A stretch of 57,742 bases of DNA from Ruminiclostridium sp. (GCA_017625405.1 JAGALB010000057.1:1-57742); one strand, 5' to 3'. Counted from the stretch's first letter, positions 9,735 through 20,392 are shown. Notes: generated from the letters alone by a model not told the origin. Numbers and translations: made by a program.

Positions 9735-10259
9735 ATGTGTATGAAGCTGTTGGCTGAAGGAAATACACTTCAGCTTGTCAATATCAACTTTGACACGATC
9801 ATTTTCACGCTTATCAATACGCTTATTATTTTCCTGCTCTACAAGTTCTTACTCCATAACAAGGTTATGGCAGTTCTTGACGAGCGCAAGGAAAAGGTGA
9901 ATTCCGAGATGAATGCGGCAGAAGCCGCACAGGCTGAAGCAGAGGCGGTAAAGCAGGAATATGCACAGCGCCTTGAGCAGTCCAAGGAAGAAGCTTCCCA
10001 GATAGTAGCCGCAGCCGTAAAGCGTGCAGGCGAACGTGAAGCTGAAATCATCGCACAGGCAAACCAGGAAGCTGCCGCAATCAGGATCAAGGCTGAAGAA
10101 AGCATTGAGCTTGAAAAGAAGAAGGCAATCAACGAGATCAAGGATCAGATTGCCGATATCGTAATCATGGCAAGTGAAAAGGTCTGTGAAAAGGAAATTT
10201 CCGCCAAGGAAAATGAAGCGCTTATTAATAAGTTCATTGCTGAAGTCGGAAACGAATAA
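9735..10259 (+). CDS. atpF: F-type ATP synthase subunit b
   Basis: 174 residues. One membrane helix near 20-40 (TIIFTLINTLIIFLLYKFLL) is followed by a long Ala/Glu/Lys-rich helix that forms the peripheral stalk (EKVNSEMNAAEAAQAEAEAVKQ and onward), as in all b subunits. The start at 9735 lies 12 nt after AAAGGA; an ATG two codons later at 9741 is an alternative. An upstream ATG at 9723 reads ATG GTC ACA TAA and cannot be used. The gene sits between c and delta in the standard order. Confidence 0.93.
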   Translation: MCMKLLAEGNTLQLVNINFDTIIFTLINTLIIFLLYKFLLHNKVMAVLDERKEKVNSEMNAAEAAQAEAEAVKQEYAQRLEQSKEEASQIVAAAVKRAGEREAEIIAQANQEAAAIRIKAEESIELEKKKAINEIKDQIADIVIMASEKVCEKEISAKENEALINKFIAEVGNE

Positions 10260-10281
10260 TTTCTGACGGAAAGGAACGGAA

Positions 10282-10830
10282 ATGACGGGAATTGTTGAAA
10301 AAAACTACGGTGACGCACTTTTCGAGCTTATAAATGAAGAAGCTCCCGCAATGCTGAAGACGGTGCAGGACGAACTCTGCGCTGTCAACGACATTTTAAC
10401 GGAAGTTCCCGATTTTATAAAGCTTTCAAAGACTCCCACCGTTTCTGCCGCAGAAAAGGCTTCTGTTATCAAGGAAACCTTTGAGGGCAGAGTTTCCGCT
10501 TACACCTATCGTTTTCTCATGATTATCACCGAAAACGGAAGACTCCCCTTTTTCGGCAAGATATACCGCTATTTCGCATCCCTCTGCAACGAAAAGCTGG
10601 GAATTGCGGAAATTACCGCTGTTACAGCCGAACCTCTCACAGAGGAGCTTAAAGCGAAGATAAAGCTGAAAATGACTCAGGTTACAGGAAAGACAATAAG
10701 CTTAAAGGAAGAGGTTGACCCCTCCATTATCGGCGGTATTGTCTTAAAATACGGAAGCAGGAGTTTCGACGGAAGCGTTAAGGCTCGTCTTGATGCCCTT
10801 AAGGCGGAAATCGGAAGCGTTATCTGTTAA
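10282..10830 (+). CDS. atpH: F-type ATP synthase subunit delta
   Basis: 182 residues. The N-terminal helical domain (EKNYGDALFELINEE, then TPTVSAAEKASVIKETFEG and YRFLMIITENGRL) and the C-terminal beta domain ending DPSIIGGIVLKYGSRSFDGSVKARLDALK are the conserved features of the delta/OSCP family. The protein caps the F1 head and joins it to the b stalk. It follows atpF by 22 bp with GGAAAGGA before the ATG. A small ACCGG-TTTAT-CCGGT hairpin lies between it and atpA at 10854-10868. Confidence 0.93.
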   Translation: MTGIVEKNYGDALFELINEEAPAMLKTVQDELCAVNDILTEVPDFIKLSKTPTVSAAEKASVIKETFEGRVSAYTYRFLMIITENGRLPFFGKIYRYFASLCNEKLGIAEITAVTAEPLTEELKAKIKLKMTQVTGKTISLKEEVDPSIIGGIVLKYGSRSFDGSVKARLDALKAEIGSVIC

Positions 10831-10893
10831 ATCACAAGCTAAAACTTCAGAGCACCGGTTTATCCGGTCGGACAGAAGGGAATGGTCAATAAA

Positions 10894-12396
10894 ATGGAAT
10901 TACGTCCTGATGAAATAACAGGCATATTAAAGTCTAAGATCAAGGCGTTTGAATCCAGAATCCAGCTTAGCGATACAGGCACGGTTATCACCGTGGGCGA
11001 CGGTATCGTAAGAATTCACGGGCTTGAAAACTGTATGATGAACGAGCTTCTCGAATTCGAGAACGGCGTTCAGTGTATGGCTCTCAACTTAGAGCAGGAT
11101 TTCGTAGGCGCAGTTATGCTGGGTTCCGACGCAGACATCAAGGAGGGTGCAACTGTAAAGAGAACGGGTAAGATTATCTCCGTTCCCGTAGGCGACGCAC
11201 TCCTCGGCAGAGTTGTAAACTCTCTCGGCGAACCTATCGACGGCAAGGGCCCGATAGTTACAGCCGAATCAAGACCTATCGAAAGAATTGCCCCCGGTAT
11301 CATCACAAGAAAGTCGGTTGACACACCTTTACAGACAGGTATCAAGGCTATCGACTCCATGATTCCCATAGGCAGAGGTCAGCGTGAGCTTATTATCGGC
11401 GACAGACAGACAGGTAAGACTGCTATCGCCGTTGATACAATCATCAACCAGCGTGAAACAGGAGTTCTCTGTATCTACGTTGCAATCGGTCAGAAATCCT
11501 CTACCGTTGCTACCGTAGTGGAACAGCTCAAGAACGCAGGCGCTATGGATTACACAATCGTTGTATCCGCTACCGCTTCCGAGCTTGCTCCCTTACAGTA
11601 TATCGCTCCCTATTCAGGTTGTGCTATGGGTGAATACTTTATGGAACAGGGCAAGGATGTCCTCATCGTTTACGATGATTTATCCAAGCATGCTGTTGCA
11701 TACCGTGCACTCTCCCTGCTCTTAAAGAGACCGCCGGGACGTGAGGCTTACCCCGGAGATGTATTCTATCTCCATTCAAGACTTCTCGAACGTGCGGCAA
11801 ACCTTAATGAAAACTACGGCGGCGGCTCGCTTACTGCCCTTCCTATTATCGAAACACAGGCAGGCGACGTTTCCGCTTATATCCCGACCAACGTAATTTC
11901 CATTACCGACGGTCAGATATTCCTTGAAACAGAACTTTTCAACTCAGGCGTACGTCCTGCCGTAAACCCCGGTATTTCCGTATCCCGAGTAGGCGGTTCT
12001 GCACAGATCAAGGCAATGAAGAAGGTTGCAGGCTCGCTGAAGCTTGAATACTCCCAGTACAGAGAATTACAGGCATTCTCCCAGTTCGGTTCTGACCTTG
12101 ATACTGATACAAAGAACCGTCTTGCAAAGGGTGAAAGAATCGTTGCTGTACTGAAACAAGGTCAGTCTGCTCCCCTTTCCGTTGAAAATCAGGTAATCAT
12201 CATCTACGCGGTTATCAACAACTATCTCAAGGATATTGCCGTTGAACGTGTAGGCGAATTTGAAACAGAGCTTTTCGCTCACATTGCTTCAAATCACCCT
12301 GATATCACTGACAGTATAAAGAAGGAAAAGGTGCTTACTCCCGAAAATGAGGAGAACCTGAAGAAGGTTCTTGCAGATTTCGCAGCAAGCTTCTGA
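10894..12396 (+). CDS. atpA: F-type ATP synthase subunit alpha
   Basis: 500 residues from the ATG at 10894, giving [16 protein letters not shown], the usual alpha N-terminus. An in-frame ATG at 10882 immediately abuts the AAGGGA site and is less likely. Three alpha domains are present: N-terminal barrel, nucleotide-binding domain with Walker [15 protein letters not shown] near 169-176 and the noncatalytic-site region [18 protein letters not shown], and C-terminal helical domain. The signature [13 protein letters not shown] is near 365. It forms the noncatalytic subunits of F1. The length is normal. Unlike usual operons, it is followed by two extra small genes before atpG. Confidence 0.96.
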   Translation: MELRPDEITGILKSKIKAFESRIQLSDTGTVITVGDGIVRIHGLENCMMNELLEFENGVQCMALNLEQDFVGAVMLGSDADIKEGATVKRTGKIISVPVGDALLGRVVNSLGEPIDGKGPIVTAESRPIERIAPGIITRKSVDTPLQTGIKAIDSMIPIGRGQRELIIGDRQTGKTAIAVDTIINQRETGVLCIYVAIGQKSSTVATVVEQLKNAGAMDYTIVVSATASELAPLQYIAPYSGCAMGEYFMEQGKDVLIVYDDLSKHAVAYRALSLLLKRPPGREAYPGDVFYLHSRLLERAANLNENYGGGSLTALPIIETQAGDVSAYIPTNVISITDGQIFLETELFNSGVRPAVNPGISVSRVGGSAQIKAMKKVAGSLKLEYSQYRELQAFSQFGSDLDTDTKNRLAKGERIVAVLKQGQSAPLSVENQVIIIYAVINNYLKDIAVERVGEFETELFAHIASNHPDITDSIKKEKVLTPENEENLKKVLADFAASF

Positions 12397-12425
12397 TCCC
12401 GTTTGTTTGAGAAAGATTGGAAAAA

Positions 12426-12947
12426 ATGGATATTGTTATTATTTTAATTGCAGCTGTTGTTATTATAGGCGGTGCTGCACTGGCTTACTTCCTTGTAAAG
12501 AAATATCTTGCAAAGGATGAAAGCGCAAAGCCCGCAAACAGCAAAAACGACAGGAAGGCTGCGGCAAACGCAGTAGCGGCAGAGAAGCGCAAGGCAGAAA
12601 TGATGAAGAAATTTGAGGTTGCCGCAGACCCGAAGGTGCTTGAGCACCGTCTGGTGAAGAAGGCTGCCGCAGAAATCTCAAGAATGCCCCGCACTCTTGA
12701 CCGTATCGAGGTTAAGGCAAACCGCATAGACTGGTATGTAAAGGAAGACTGCACCGAAAACGAATCGGGCAACGTGTTCTTTGACGACCCTGCTTTACAC
12801 CGCCTTGAACAGGGCGAAATGAAGCTGGTTGCGGAGCATCTTTACAGCCTTGTGAAGAGCACAGGCTTTGAACTTAACGAAGAAGGAAGCGGCGAAAAAG
12901 GTACTTTCCGTTATCATATCGACAAGTACGTTATAAAGGCGCTTTGA
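12426..12947 (+). CDS. Unknown single-helix membrane protein inserted in atp operon
   Basis: 173 residues, not recognised. One N-terminal membrane helix (IVIILIAAVVIIGGAALAYFLV) spans about 3-25. A Lys/Ala-rich helical stretch to about 75 follows, then a mixed soluble domain containing RIDWYVKEDC and ending in KGTFRYHIDKYVIKAL. The ATG at 12426 has only a weak purine-rich site upstream, and an in-frame TTG lies at 12417. It sits 29 bp after atpA and 28 bp before a 39-residue membrane protein, exactly where atpG normally follows atpA. It resembles in form, but not recognisably in sequence, a b-type stalk protein. A role in the ATP synthase is a guess from position. Confidence 0.75.
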   Translation: MDIVIILIAAVVIIGGAALAYFLVKKYLAKDESAKPANSKNDRKAAANAVAAEKRKAEMMKKFEVAADPKVLEHRLVKKAAAEISRMPRTLDRIEVKANRIDWYVKEDCTENESGNVFFDDPALHRLEQGEMKLVAEHLYSLVKSTGFELNEEGSGEKGTFRYHIDKYVIKAL

Positions 12948-12975
12948 GCTTACTGCAGAAAGGAATTGTGAACTT

Positions 12976-13095
12976 ATGAATAAATCAGCATTTGTTTTAA
13001 GCATCGTTGCAATCAGCCTTTCCGTTATCACTCTTGCACTTGCGGCAGCGGTGTATTTAGGAAAAAAGGTTGTATACATCAAGAGCGATTTTTAA
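12976..13095 (+). CDS. 39-residue single-helix membrane microprotein in atp operon
   Basis: A short gene encoding 39 residues that start MNKSAFVLSIVAISLS and end VVYIKSDF. Residues 5-28 form one uninterrupted hydrophobic helix, followed by basic residues (GKK), so the C-terminal end is probably cytoplasmic. AAAGGA lies 11 nt before the ATG, similar to the spacing used by atpB, atpF and atpA. It lies between the unknown 173-residue gene and atpG, with 20 bp to the TTG start of atpG. The good ribosome-binding site, clean membrane helix and tight packing support a real gene. Function is unknown. Confidence 0.68.
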   Translation: MNKSAFVLSIVAISLSVITLALAAAVYLGKKVVYIKSDF

Positions 13096-13115
13096 AGAAC
13101 AGGGTGTGATTTGAC

Positions 13116-13973
13116 TTGGCAACAGGAAATATGAAGGACATCAAGCGCCGCATACGCAGCGTAGGTTCCACAAAACAGATAACCAAGGCTATGGAGCTTG
13201 TTTCGTCCTCTAAGCTGCGCCGTGCGAAGCAGAGAGCCGAATTGGCAAGACCATATTTTGAGGCGCAGTATACCCTGCTTTCGGAAATTGCGTCCAGCAA
13301 AAAGGATTTCTCTACGGTTTACACCGAGGAGCGTCCCGTTAAACGCCGCCTGTTTATAGTAATCGCAGGCGACAGAGGTCTTGCGGCAGGCTATAACTCA
13401 AATATCCTCAAAGCGGCTGTTGCAGCCCACGCAGGCGACGCAGTAAATCCGAAAATTATAGCAATCGGTAAAAAAGCGGTTGAATATTTTGAAAAGCGTG
13501 ATTATGAGCTGGTAGGCAGCTACCCTTACCTTGCGGAGAACGTTAAAACGGCGCACTGTGCGGACATTGCACGTGCAGCTACCGAGATGTTCAGCGCAGG
13601 CGAGGTTGACGAGGTTGTGCTCTTCTATACAGCATTCGTTTCTGCCCTTGTGCAGAATCCCGAGCAGATCAAGCTTCTGCCTGTTTCGGGTATCGGTGCA
13701 GGCATGGGCGAGGACAACGGTCTTATAAATTATGACCCCTCTCCCGAAGTTGTTTTCAACCGTATTGTCCCCAAATTCATAATGAGCCTTATCAAGTGCG
13801 GCGTTGTTGAATCCTACGCCTCCGAACAGGGTGCAAGACGTACCGCAATGGAAAGTGCTACGGACAATGCAGACCAGATGATTGCAGACCTGTCGCTCAT
13901 CTACAACAGAGCAAGACAGGAAAAGATTACTAACGAAATTAACGAAATCGTTTCGGGCGCAAACGCTTTATGA
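13116..13973 (+). CDS. atpG: F-type ATP synthase subunit gamma
   Basis: 285 residues from a TTG start at 13116. The TTG gives MATGNMKDIKRRIRSVGSTKQITKAMELVSSSKL, the conserved beginning of gamma; the first ATG at 13131 would drop five residues and is the alternative. The C-terminal helix RRTAMESATDNADQMI, LIYNRARQEKITNEINEIV is also diagnostic. Gamma is the central rotor shaft of F1. The site upstream (AGGGTGTGAT) is imperfect, which together with TTG suggests modest translation, suitable for a one-copy subunit. Confidence 0.94.
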   Translation: MATGNMKDIKRRIRSVGSTKQITKAMELVSSSKLRRAKQRAELARPYFEAQYTLLSEIASSKKDFSTVYTEERPVKRRLFIVIAGDRGLAAGYNSNILKAAVAAHAGDAVNPKIIAIGKKAVEYFEKRDYELVGSYPYLAENVKTAHCADIARAATEMFSAGEVDEVVLFYTAFVSALVQNPEQIKLLPVSGIGAGMGEDNGLINYDPSPEVVFNRIVPKFIMSLIKCGVVESYASEQGARRTAMESATDNADQMIADLSLIYNRARQEKITNEINEIVSGANAL

Positions 13974-13993
13974 TAAGCATTGCTCTGAACTGA

Positions 13994-15409
<1,416 letters not shown>

Positions 15410-15425
15410 GAAAGGAGCATGACAA

Positions 15426-15839
15426 ATGACTCCGTTCAGACTTGAGATTTTGACTCCCGACGGCGTATTCTTCAGCGGTGAAACCGACAATATCGTAGTA
15501 AGAACAACAGTAGGCGACAAGGGTATCCTTGCCCGTCACGAGCCTTATGTTGCGGCTCTTACCATAGGTAAGTTCAAGGTACGCATTGACGGAGAATTCC
15601 GCTTCGGCGCAATCTCTTCGGGCATTATAAAGGTTGACAGGGACAAGACCGTTATTCTTGCAGACAGCTGCGAGTGGGCGGAAGAAATTGACCTTGACCG
15701 TGCTGTAAGGGCAAAGGAGCTTGCCGAACAGAAGCTTGAAGAATTCGAAAAGGCCGATAACGACAGAGGCGTTGCGGTTGCGGAATATAAATTAAAGCGT
15801 GCTATCAACAGAATTGAAGCTTATAAGCTCAGAAAATAA
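15426..15839 (+). CDS. atpC: F-type ATP synthase subunit epsilon
   Basis: 137 residues. The N-terminal beta-sandwich begins FRLEILTPDGVFFSGETDNIVVRTTVGDKGILARHEP, typical of epsilon, and a C-terminal helical hairpin (DLDRAVRAKELAEQKLEEF, then YKLKRAINRIEAYKLRK) can inhibit rotation. AAAGGAG precedes the ATG and the gene starts 16 bp after atpD. It is the last gene of the operon and is followed by a clear terminator. Confidence 0.94.
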   Translation: MTPFRLEILTPDGVFFSGETDNIVVRTTVGDKGILARHEPYVAALTIGKFKVRIDGEFRFGAISSGIIKVDRDKTVILADSCEWAEEIDLDRAVRAKELAEQKLEEFEKADNDRGVAVAEYKLKRAINRIEAYKLRK

Positions 15840-15856
15840 CAAGCGTGCAATAAAAT

Positions 15857-15890
15857 ACGGCGGATACCTGAACAGGTGTCCGCCGTTTTT
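15857..15890 (+). terminator. Intrinsic terminator of atp operon
   Basis: Arms ACGGCGGA..CCTG and CAGG..TCCGCCGT around an AA loop, followed by TTTT. It lies 17 bp after the atpC stop. Confidence 0.88.
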
Positions 15891-15913
15891 AAGAAACAAG
15901 GGAGAGAAAAACA

Positions 15914-16174
15914 ATGTTACTTATTATACCTTACTTTATAATTGCCGCAGGTATATCCTTTATACCTGCAATTATTGCGGTAGCGGGCGGTATTCTTGCA
16001 ATCATCACCGAAAAAATCAAGAAAAATCCTGCCTATACGCCTGAGATGAAGGAGTTTAAGAAAAAGAAAGCAATCAGGACAACCGTTATTGTCGCAGCTA
16101 TAATCGCTTTTGTGGTAATTCTGCTTACAGTTATTGCGGTTGCGGGAATACTTGACGTTTTCAGACAGATGTAA
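15914..16174 (+). CDS. Small two-helix membrane protein, unknown
   Basis: 86 residues with two hydrophobic helices, about 3-31 and 55-83, joined by a basic cytoplasmic-type loop (TEKIKKNPAYTPEMKEFKKKKAIRT). GGGAGA precedes the ATG. It lies just beyond the atp terminator and 11 bp before the next membrane-protein gene, so the two are probably co-transcribed. Family and function are not recognised. Confidence 0.65.
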   Translation: MLLIIPYFIIAAGISFIPAIIAVAGGILAIITEKIKKNPAYTPEMKEFKKKKAIRTTVIVAAIIAFVVILLTVIAVAGILDVFRQM

Positions 16175-16185
16175 AAGGAGATAAT

Positions 16186-16746
16186 ATGGCTGGTTTCTGG
16201 GTGGTTATGCTGCCGTTTCTTCTTATGGGGATGGCGGCGGTTACATTTGCGGCGGTTGCGGCTATGATTCTTGCCCTTGACTGGGGAATTTCACTTGCGG
16301 TCATAATGGGAAAGGAACGGGAAAGACAGAAAAGATACGGCAGAAAGCCCGTGGCAGAAACTTTTATGGTGATATACGGCATAGTGCTTGCGGCCGTGCC
16401 CACAAGCATCATTGCGGTTCTGCTTTTAGGAAGCGAGGATATCGGCGAAACCCTCATGGGTATAGCAGGGATAGCGATTCCATTTGTGGGATTTTCAATT
16501 CCCGTGGGTATTGCAGGCAGTGTCCTGGTTCAGGTGTTTATGCTTATTGCAGGCATTTCCTGCATTGCTATCGGCTGTGCGGAACGCAAAAGACTGCAAA
16601 GGCGTGGCGAAAAGCATATTATACCGGTTCTGATGATAATTTACGGCATAATCATTACGGCTATTCCCGTCGGTACTGCCATTTTTCTTGGCGGCGGCGC
16701 ATGGCTGATAAATATGATTTCCGAAGAGGCGGTTTTTCTCATGTGA
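16186..16746 (+). CDS. Multi-helix membrane protein with internal repeat, unknown
   Basis: 186 residues and about five hydrophobic segments. Two parts look alike: GRKPVAETFMVIYGIVLAAVP near 50-70 and GEKHIIPVLMIIYGIIITAIP near 143-163, each following a charged loop with KERERQKRYGRK or CAERKRLQRRGEK. This suggests an internal duplication. AAAGGAG lies 7 nt upstream of the ATG. It ends at a good terminator, closing a two-gene unit with the 86-residue protein. No known function is recognised. Confidence 0.65.
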   Translation: MAGFWVVMLPFLLMGMAAVTFAAVAAMILALDWGISLAVIMGKERERQKRYGRKPVAETFMVIYGIVLAAVPTSIIAVLLLGSEDIGETLMGIAGIAIPFVGFSIPVGIAGSVLVQVFMLIAGISCIAIGCAERKRLQRRGEKHIIPVLMIIYGIIITAIPVGTAIFLGGGAWLINMISEEAVFLM

Positions 16747-16753
16747 ATACAGC

Positions 16754-16782
16754 GGCGGTATCAGCGATACCGCCTTTATTTA
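16754..16782 (+). terminator. Intrinsic terminator
   Basis: Perfect 9-bp stem GGCGGTATC / GATACCGCC with loop AGC, followed by a T-rich run. Confidence 0.85.
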
Positions 16783-16823
16783 TTTATCGCATCTGGTCTT
16801 ATCAAAAACAATTAAATTGGTTA

Positions 16824-16851
16824 TTGAGATATCACCAAAACATGATATACT
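16824..16851 (+). promoter_or_regulatory. Promoter of ECF S-component gene
   Basis: TTGAGA at 16824-16829 and TATACT at 16846-16851 are 16 bp apart, about 32 bp before the start codon. The predicted leader is too short for a riboswitch. Confidence 0.6.
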
Positions 16852-16883
16852 GTTTACAGTAACTTATATCAGAGGTGTTTTCT

Positions 16884-17387
16884 ATGAACAACAGATCAAC
16901 AACGGCAAAAATCTGCTTTACAGCACTATTTGCAGCGCTTACCTGCGTGGCAACAATAATTATACGCATTCCCTCTCCTCTGGGAGGATACATAAATTTC
17001 GGGGACTGCATACTGCTTGCGGGAGCATGGTTTCTCGGTGCGAAATACGGCTTTGCGGCAGGAGCAGTCGGGTCGGCGCTTGCGGATATTTTTTCGGGCT
17101 ATGCGGCGTATGCCCCTGCAACCTTTATAATCAAGGGTGTTATGGCGGTTGTTGCGGCATTGATGCAGAAAAAGAGTCATAGCGGTGTTTCAAAGGCGGC
17201 AGGTGCGGTAATTGCGGAGCTTGTGATGATCGGCGGATATCTTGTATTTGAAGTGTATATCCTGGGTTACGGCGGAGCTGCCCTTGCAAATGTGCCGTAT
17301 AATGCCATTCAGGGCGCTGTCGGTGTTGTGGGCGGGATTCTGCTGTCCTCTGCTATGGGCAGAATCAGCAGAAAGAACGATTTGTAA
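16884..17387 (+). CDS. ECF transporter substrate-binding (S) component
   Basis: 167 residues and about five to six hydrophobic helices. The stretch SPLGGYINFGDCILLAGAWFLGAKYGFAAGAVGSALADIFSGYAAYAPATFIIKG is typical of the ECF S-component family that includes HmpT-like vitamin transporters. S components bind a vitamin and dock to a shared EcfT/A/A' module, which is not in this window. The ATG at 16884 is preferred because AGAGGTG lies 7 nt upstream; an in-frame GTG at 16875 overlaps that site. The substrate cannot be told from sequence; a thiamine precursor is one possibility. It has its own promoter and terminator. Confidence 0.82.
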   Translation: MNNRSTTAKICFTALFAALTCVATIIIRIPSPLGGYINFGDCILLAGAWFLGAKYGFAAGAVGSALADIFSGYAAYAPATFIIKGVMAVVAALMQKKSHSGVSKAAGAVIAELVMIGGYLVFEVYILGYGGAALANVPYNAIQGAVGVVGGILLSSAMGRISRKNDL

Positions 17388-17410
17388 GAGGAAATCAATT
17401 TTTTGCATAA

Positions 17411-17444
17411 AATGCGGTCGCAGCGTTGCTGCGACCGCATTTTG
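17411..17444 (+). terminator. Terminator with recurring GCGGTCGCAGC stem
   Basis: Fourteen-bp stem AATGCGGTCGCAGC / GCTGCGACCGCATT with loop GTT and a short T run. The core stem recurs at 33869-33898 with the reverse-complement loop AAC. Confidence 0.85.
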
Positions 17445-17512
17445 CAATCTATACAAAAAGGCGGTTACGCATTTGTAATATCTGTAAAATTTTTTGTTAT
17501 CGTTTTCAACTA

Positions 17513-17541
17513 TTGATATTTCAGGCGAAATGTTATATAAT
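17513..17541 (+). promoter_or_regulatory. Strong promoter of cellobiose phosphorylase gene
   Basis: TTGATA at 17513-17518 and TATAAT at 17536-17541 with a 17-bp spacer. No clear operator palindrome is visible between it and the start codon. Confidence 0.8.
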
Positions 17542-17604
17542 GGATATGTTAGTGTAATAAGTATGCACTAAACCCACCCAATCAGGAAGGACAGGTATAA
17601 ATTT

Positions 17605-20106
17605 ATGAAATTTGGTTACTTTGATGACGCAAACAAAGAATACGTCATTACTTCACCCCGTACACCTTATCCGTGGATAAACTACCTCGGAACACAGGGA
17701 TTCTTCTCCCTTATCTCCAATACAGCGGGCGGTTACAGCTTCTATAAGGACGCAAGACTCCGCCGCATTACCCGTTATCGCTACAACAACGTTCCCGTTG
17801 ATATGGGCGGACGTTATTTCTACATCAACGACGGTGGCCACGTATGGAACCCCGGCTGGTCTCCCGTAAAGACAGAGCTTGACGCTTATGAATGCCGTCA
17901 CGGTATGGGCTACACCATTATCAAGGGCGAATCCAAGGGTATCGAAGCAAAGGTTACATTCTTCGTTCCCCAGGACTTCAACGGCGAAGTACAGAAGGTT
18001 ACCGTTACAAACAAGACAGGCGCTTTCAAGAAGATCAAGCTTTTCAGCTTCCTCGAATGGTGCCTCTGGGACGCTAACGATGATACAACAAACTTCCAGA
18101 GAAACTTCAACACAGGCGAAGTTGAAATCGAAGGCTCCACAATTTACCACAAGACAGAATACAAGGAAAGACGTGACCACTTTGCGTTCTATTCCGTAAA
18201 TACAAAGATCAAGGGCTTTGACACAGACCGTGAAAGCTTCCTCGGCTTATACAACGGCTTCGGCGAGCCCCAGACAGTAATGCAGGGCACACCTGGCAAC
18301 TCCGTAGCTGACGGTTGGTCCCCTGTTGCTTCCCACTACATTGAAATCGACCTCGAAGCAGGCGAATCCAAGGATTTCGTATTCGTTCTCGGTTATGTGG
18401 AAAACCCTGTTGATGAAAAGTTTGCTCCCGACCTTACAGACGACGACAAGCTCATTACAACAGCAGGCTCCAAGAAGAACATCATCAACAAGAAAAAGGC
18501 TCATGAAATGATTGCAATGTGCGATACTGCTGAAAAGGCAGATAAGCTCTTTGCAGAGCTGAAGGCTCACTGGAACAGCCTCCTCGGTCAGTACGCAGTT
18601 GACTGTCCCGATGAAAAGGTTAACCGTATGGTTAATATCTGGAACCAGTATCAGTGCATGGTTACATTCAATATGTCCCGTTCCGCATCCTACTTTGAAA
18701 GCGGTATCGGCAGAGGCATGGGCTTCCGTGACTCCAACCAGGACCTCCTCGGTTTCGTTCACCAGATTCCCGCACGTGCAAGAGAAAGACTTATCGACCT
18801 TGCAGCTACAATGCTTGAAGACGGCGGTGCTTACCACCAGTATCAGCCCCTTACAAAGAAGGGCAACCACGAGCTCGGCTCCAACTTCAACGATGACCCG
18901 CTGTGGATGATTCTCGCAACAGCTGCTTACATCAAGGAAACAGGCGACGTATCCATTCTTGACGAAATGGTACCTTACGAAAATAAGGATGAGCTTGCTG
19001 ACACAATGCTCGACCACATGAAGAGAGCGTTCAACCACGTTGTAAGAAAGGTTGGTCCTCACGGCTTACCTCTCAGCGGACGTGCTGACTGGAACGACTG
19101 TCTCAACCTCTCCTGCTTCTCTGACAAGCCCGGCGAATCCTTCCAGACCTACAACAACAAGGAAATGTTCACAGAACCTCCTTTCTACAGCCAGACAGCT
19201 GAATCTGTAATGATCGCAGGTATGTTCTGCTATATCGCTCCCGAATACGCTGCTATGTGCAGACTCAAGGGTGACGAAGAAGAAGCAAAGAGAGCTGACG
19301 CTGAAATTGAAAAGATGAAGGAGCTCACACTCCAGCACGGCTTCGACGGCGAATGGTTCTTAAGAGCTTACGATAACTTCGGCAACAAGGTTGGTTCCAA
19401 GGAATGTGAAGAAGGTAAGATCTTTATCGAACCCCAGGGCTGGTGCGTTCTCGCAGGTCTCGGCAAGGACAAGGGCTACGATATCAAGACTCTTGACAGC
19501 GTAGACAAGTACCTCAATTCCGACCATGGTCTTGTACTCAACAACCCCGCATTCACAAAGTACTACATCCAGTACGGTGAAATTTCCACATATCCCGGCG
19601 GTTACAAGGAAAATGCAGGTATCTTCTGCCACAACAACGCTTGGATCATCTGCGCTGAAGCAGCAGTTGGCCGTGGCGATAAGGCATTTGAATATTACAG
19701 CAAGATTGCTCCCGCTTTCCGTGAAGAAAAGTCCGACCTCCACAGAACTGAGCCCTACGTATACGCTCAGATGATCGCAGGTAAGGATGCTAAGCGTCAC
19801 GGTGAAGCTAAAAACAGCTGGCTCACAGGTACAGCTGCTTGGAACTTCGTGGCAATCTCCCAGTACATCCTCGGCGTAAAGCCCGGTTACAACGGTCTTG
19901 AAATCAATCCTTCCATTCCTCACGAATGGGACGGCTTCTCCATCAGCAGACTCTACCGTGGCGCTACTTACAACATCAAGGTTTCCAACCCTGATCACGT
20001 TTGCAGCGGCGTAAAGAGCATGGTTGTTGACGGCAAGGCAGTTGACGGCAACGTAATTCCCGTATTTGCTGACGGCGAACACACTGTTGAAGTAATCCTC
20101 GGCTGA
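17605..20106 (+). CDS. cbp: Cellobiose phosphorylase (GH94)
   Basis: 833 residues, close to known cellobiose phosphorylases. It splits imported cellobiose with phosphate into glucose 1-phosphate and glucose in the cytosol, saving ATP. The N-terminus [29 protein letters not shown] is characteristic. The (alpha/alpha)6 barrel contains [18 protein letters not shown] near 366-383 and the acid-catalyst region [15 protein letters not shown] near 491-505. NPAFTKYY and [13 protein letters not shown] follow further on. It has its own promoter and no transporter next to it. Codon use is extremely biased, more than in neighbours, suggesting very high expression. The long open frames on the opposite strand are a by-product of this bias. 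Confidence 0.95.
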   Translation: MKFGYFDDANKEYVITSPRTPYPWINYLGTQGFFSLISNTAGGYSFYKDARLRRITRYRYNNVPVDMGGRYFYINDGGHVWNPGWSPVKTELDAYECRHGMGYTIIKGESKGIEAKVTFFVPQDFNGEVQKVTVTNKTGAFKKIKLFSFLEWCLWDANDDTTNFQRNFNTGEVEIEGSTIYHKTEYKERRDHFAFYSVNTKIKGFDTDRESFLGLYNGFGEPQTVMQGTPGNSVADGWSPVASHYIEIDLEAGESKDFVFVLGYVENPVDEKFAPDLTDDDKLITTAGSKKNIINKKKAHEMIAMCDTAEKADKLFAELKAHWNSLLGQYAVDCPDEKVNRMVNIWNQYQCMVTFNMSRSASYFESGIGRGMGFRDSNQDLLGFVHQIPARARERLIDLAATMLEDGGAYHQYQPLTKKGNHELGSNFNDDPLWMILATAAYIKETGDVSILDEMVPYENKDELADTMLDHMKRAFNHVVRKVGPHGLPLSGRADWNDCLNLSCFSDKPGESFQTYNNKEMFTEPPFYSQTAESVMIAGMFCYIAPEYAAMCRLKGDEEEAKRADAEIEKMKELTLQHGFDGEWFLRAYDNFGNKVGSKECEEGKIFIEPQGWCVLAGLGKDKGYDIKTLDSVDKYLNSDHGLVLNNPAFTKYYIQYGEISTYPGGYKENAGIFCHNNAWIICAEAAVGRGDKAFEYYSKIAPAFREEKSDLHRTEPYVYAQMIAGKDAKRHGEAKNSWLTGTAAWNFVAISQYILGVKPGYNGLEINPSIPHEWDGFSISRLYRGATYNIKVSNPDHVCSGVKSMVVDGKAVDGNVIPVFADGEHTVEVILG

Positions 20107-20363
20107 GCAACGTGCGACGTTGCATCCGAATCCCGCCTTTTGAGAGCTTTGGTTTAAACTGAAGTCAGTTTAACGGCGGTTCAACAATTGCATAAAATCA
20201 ACGGCGGAAATCGCGTAGTGCGGTTTCTGCCGTTAATTATTTTAATTAACTTTTCAGGCTGTAAAAGGAAAATATACCTCGGTCAATTTGCATAACCGGC
20301 TTTAGCAAAATCGCCAAAATTACAGATTTTAGCAATTTTAGAGAAAAATTATCCAAAAACCAG
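20107..20363. other. Non-coding spacer with inverted repeats after cellobiose phosphorylase
   Basis: No gene is seen. Directly after the stop is GCAACGT-GCG-ACGTTGC (20107-20123), a perfect 7-bp hairpin without a T run. At 20154-20173 is the 20-bp inverted repeat TTAAACTGAAGTCAGTTTAA, which resembles an operator or a small hairpin. A hairpin at 20200-20234 is listed separately. Short motifs TTTAACGGCGG and TCAACGGCGG flank the middle. The rest is A/T-rich. Confidence 0.5.
20200..20241 (+). terminator. Possible terminator of cellobiose phosphorylase
   Basis: Imperfect stem AACGGC..GAAA..CGC / GCG..TTTC..GCCGTT around GTAGT, followed by an A/T-rich run (AATTATTTT). It is the most terminator-like structure after the gene, though the T tract is interrupted. 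Confidence 0.5.
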
Positions 20364-20392
20364 GTGACAAGTTTAATAAATTATGATATAAT
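20364..20392 (+). promoter_or_regulatory. Promoter of HD-GYP gene
   Basis: GTGACA at 20364-20369 and TATAAT at 20387-20392, 17 bp apart, about 36 bp before the TTG start. Confidence 0.65.

Noticed and set aside
16800-16883. Riboswitch upstream of the first ECF S component
   Set aside because: The promoter at 16824-16851 leaves a leader of only about 25-30 nt.
18247-20082. Long open frames on the minus strand across cellobiose phosphorylase (271 and 240 codons)
   Set aside because: They lie fully inside a certain gene. Their Val/Cys-rich composition comes from the biased codons of the real gene, and neither has a ribosome-binding site or family motif.
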